Source of the DNA: Pseudoramibacter sp.
Lineage (GTDB): Bacteria > Bacillota > Clostridia > Eubacteriales > Eubacteriaceae
Reading direction: 5' to 3'
NCBI RefSeq assembly: GCF_022484225.1
Contig: NZ_JAKVLT010000001.1
Location: forward strand, 1,240,001 to 1,304,000
DNA length: 64,000 nt
Position numbers and translations under genes: made by a program. Of this stretch, positions 62,814 to 64,000 are shown piece by piece. Under the pieces are notes generated by a model. That model saw only the letters and a program-made list of their open reading frames with translations, made no database searches and was not told where the DNA came from. Every line of letters starts with the position of its first letter. The first letter of the stretch is position 1.

Positions 62814-63879
62814 AAGGCGCATCGCGCGGCTGGCACAGACAGGGGATCTTCCCAGAGCAGATTTAAAAGCCCTGATAGGGACTTTGACAGAAAATGAGGC
62901 ACAAACCCTTTACGCCTGTGCGCGGAAAGTGCGGGAGCGTGTATACGGCAAGGCGGTCTATCTCCGGGGGCTCATTGAATTTACCAATTTCTGCAAAAAC
63001 AACTGCTATTACTGCGGCATCCGCCGGGACAACCGAAAAATCGAACGCTACCGCCTTGACGAAGCGACGATTCTGGACTGCTGTGACCGGGGATATGATC
63101 TGGACTTCAGAACCTTTGTGCTTCAGGGCGGCGAGGATCTTGCTTATTCAGATGAAGAGATTTGCAGCCTGGTCCGAAAGATCAAAGCGCGCCATCCGGA
63201 CTGTGCGGTGACCCTTTCCATTGGAGAAAAGCCGGAGGCCAGCTACCGCGCTTATTTTGAGGCGGGCGCCGACCGCTATCTGCTGCGGCACGAAACGGCG
63301 AATCTCAGCCACTATAGGAAGCTGCATCCTCCGGAACTGTCAGGCTGGAACCGTCAGAACTGTCTGAAAACGTTAAAGGCTATCGGCTACCAGGTGGGCG
63401 CTGGGATGATGATCGGCTCTCCCGGCCAGACCCTCGACGATCTCGTCGACGATTTGCGGTTCATGCAGACGCTTCAGCCGGAAATGATCGGAATCGGCCC
63501 TTTTATTCCCCAGAAAGACACGCCCTTTGGCAGTGAGAAAGCCGGAACCCTCACAGATACGCTGCATCTTTTGGCGATCATCCGCTTGATGTTTCCCCAC
63601 GTGCTGCTCCCTGCGACAACGGCCCTGGGCACCATTGACCCTTTGGGCAGGGAAAAAGGCCTTCTGGCCGGCGCCAACGTGGTGATGCCCAATCTTTCGC
63701 CGACGGCCGTCCGGGGCAAGTATCTGCTCTACGACGGCAAGATCTGCACAGGGGACGAGGCCGCGGAATGCCGGCGGTGCATGGCGCTGCGCGTCGAAAA
63801 GACGGGCTATCATGTCGTGGTGGACCGCGGCGACTACAAAGGAACAGAAGACCAGAGAAAAGAGGCTTTGCGATCATGA
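62797..63879 (+). CDS. hydE: [FeFe] hydrogenase maturation radical SAM enzyme HydE
   Basis: HydE builds the dithiomethylamine-bearing precursor of the H-cluster. The 360-residue product has the radical SAM CxxxCxxC at Cys66, Cys70 and Cys73 (FCKNNCYYCG), LQGGEDLAYSD and GMMIGSPGQTLDDL. Near the C-terminus Cys317, Cys325 and Cys328 form the optional second cluster site. AGAGG lies before the ATG, which overlaps hydF. hydG is not seen here. Confidence 0.96.
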   Translation: MATGNERRIARLAQTGDLPRADLKALIGTLTENEAQTLYACARKVRERVYGKAVYLRGLIEFTNFCKNNCYYCGIRRDNRKIERYRLDEATILDCCDRGYDLDFRTFVLQGGEDLAYSDEEICSLVRKIKARHPDCAVTLSIGEKPEASYRAYFEAGADRYLLRHETANLSHYRKLHPPELSGWNRQNCLKTLKAIGYQVGAGMMIGSPGQTLDDLVDDLRFMQTLQPEMIGIGPFIPQKDTPFGSEKAGTLTDTLHLLAIIRLMFPHVLLPATTALGTIDPLGREKGLLAGANVVMPNLSPTAVRGKYLLYDGKICTGDEAAECRRCMALRVEKTGYHVVVDRGDYKGTEDQRKEALRS

Positions 63880-64000
63880 GTTTTCCTGAAATGACACACT
63901 GCATGCAGTGCGGTGCGCCTTTGATCAAACGGTATTTGAAAGATGAGGGCATGATTCCCTACTGCCCGGTCTGCAAGGCATACCGTTTTCCGGTTTTTAA
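63876..64000 (+). CDS. N-terminal part of a zinc-ribbon Nudix protein (runs past window end)
   Basis: Forty-one codons are visible, starting MSFPEMTHCMQCGAPLIKR, with a second pair CPVC. CxxCG...CPxC followed by YRFPVF is the zinc-ribbon opening of certain Nudix hydrolases, such as the NADH-pyrophosphatase-like group. The start overlaps the hydE stop by ATGA. The Nudix box itself would lie beyond the window, so the call rests on the ribbon and context. Confidence 0.6.
   Translation, partial: MSFPEMTHCMQCGAPLIKRYLKDEGMIPYCPVCKAYRFPVF

Overview
The window is about 52% GC by eye, densely coded, and looks like the chromosome of an anaerobic, low-oxygen-tolerance Clostridia member. A relative of Eubacteriaceae such as Eubacterium or Pseudoramibacter is my inference. 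Supporting traits are strong AGGAGG-type ribosome binding sites with TTG and GTG starts, FeoAB iron uptake, a desulforedoxin-type superoxide reductase, hydrogenase maturation genes, an ECF vitamin transporter S component and a ferredoxin-type aldo/keto reductase. I saw no phage, insertion sequence or CRISPR array.

Layout. 1-4526: trpDCFBA, the end of a tryptophan operon closed by a terminator. 4563-10074: an Mbeg1-like hydrolase, a small XRE regulator and an iron locus (feoA, feoB, a FeoB-associated Cys-rich peptide, a second feoA, and a flavodoxin reduced to its two ends). 10095-23292: envelope functions (GT-C-like membrane protein, LCP ligase with a very basic tail, acidic membrane protein, GT2 glycosyltransferase, OatA-like acyltransferase) mixed with an ECF S component, a DEAD-box helicase, superoxide reductase and a MATE exporter. 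23359-29768: a complete F-type ATP synthase operon with a proton-type c subunit and a promoter-terminator unit in front. 29822-38173: housekeeping genes (phoH, ybeY, dgkA, era, recO, mnmA) with two low-complexity or membrane genes and a double-Nudix fusion. 38223-49239: macro-domain, SGNH, HAD and hotdog enzymes, an aldo/keto reductase, a ClC/CPA2 transporter pair, tRNA-Leu(CAA), aroK, aroD and a P-type ATPase. 49306-50049: a TVP38-family membrane protein on the minus strand.

50182-64000 is the most unusual region. One sigma-70-like promoter and an RNA leader with attenuator architecture precede about 13.5 kb of tightly packed, mostly overlapping genes: NifH-like 1, NifD-like 1, NifK-like 1, hypF, hypC, hypD, hypE, a TM1266-type regulator, NifH-like 2, NifD-like 2, NifK-like 2, hydF, hydE and the start of a zinc-ribbon Nudix gene. 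Both reductases keep the Fe-S cysteines and P-loop of nitrogenase Fe protein. The component-1 subunits keep only part of the P-cluster cysteine set and have Tyr where NifD has its FeMo-cofactor cysteine. They therefore look like nitrogenase-like reductases, not nitrogenases. Placing two of them between the Fe(CN)2CO machinery of [NiFe] hydrogenase (without hypA or hypB here) and two [FeFe] hydrogenase maturases suggests a role in hydrogenase or metallocofactor assembly, or a novel reductive enzyme. The substrate cannot be read from sequence.
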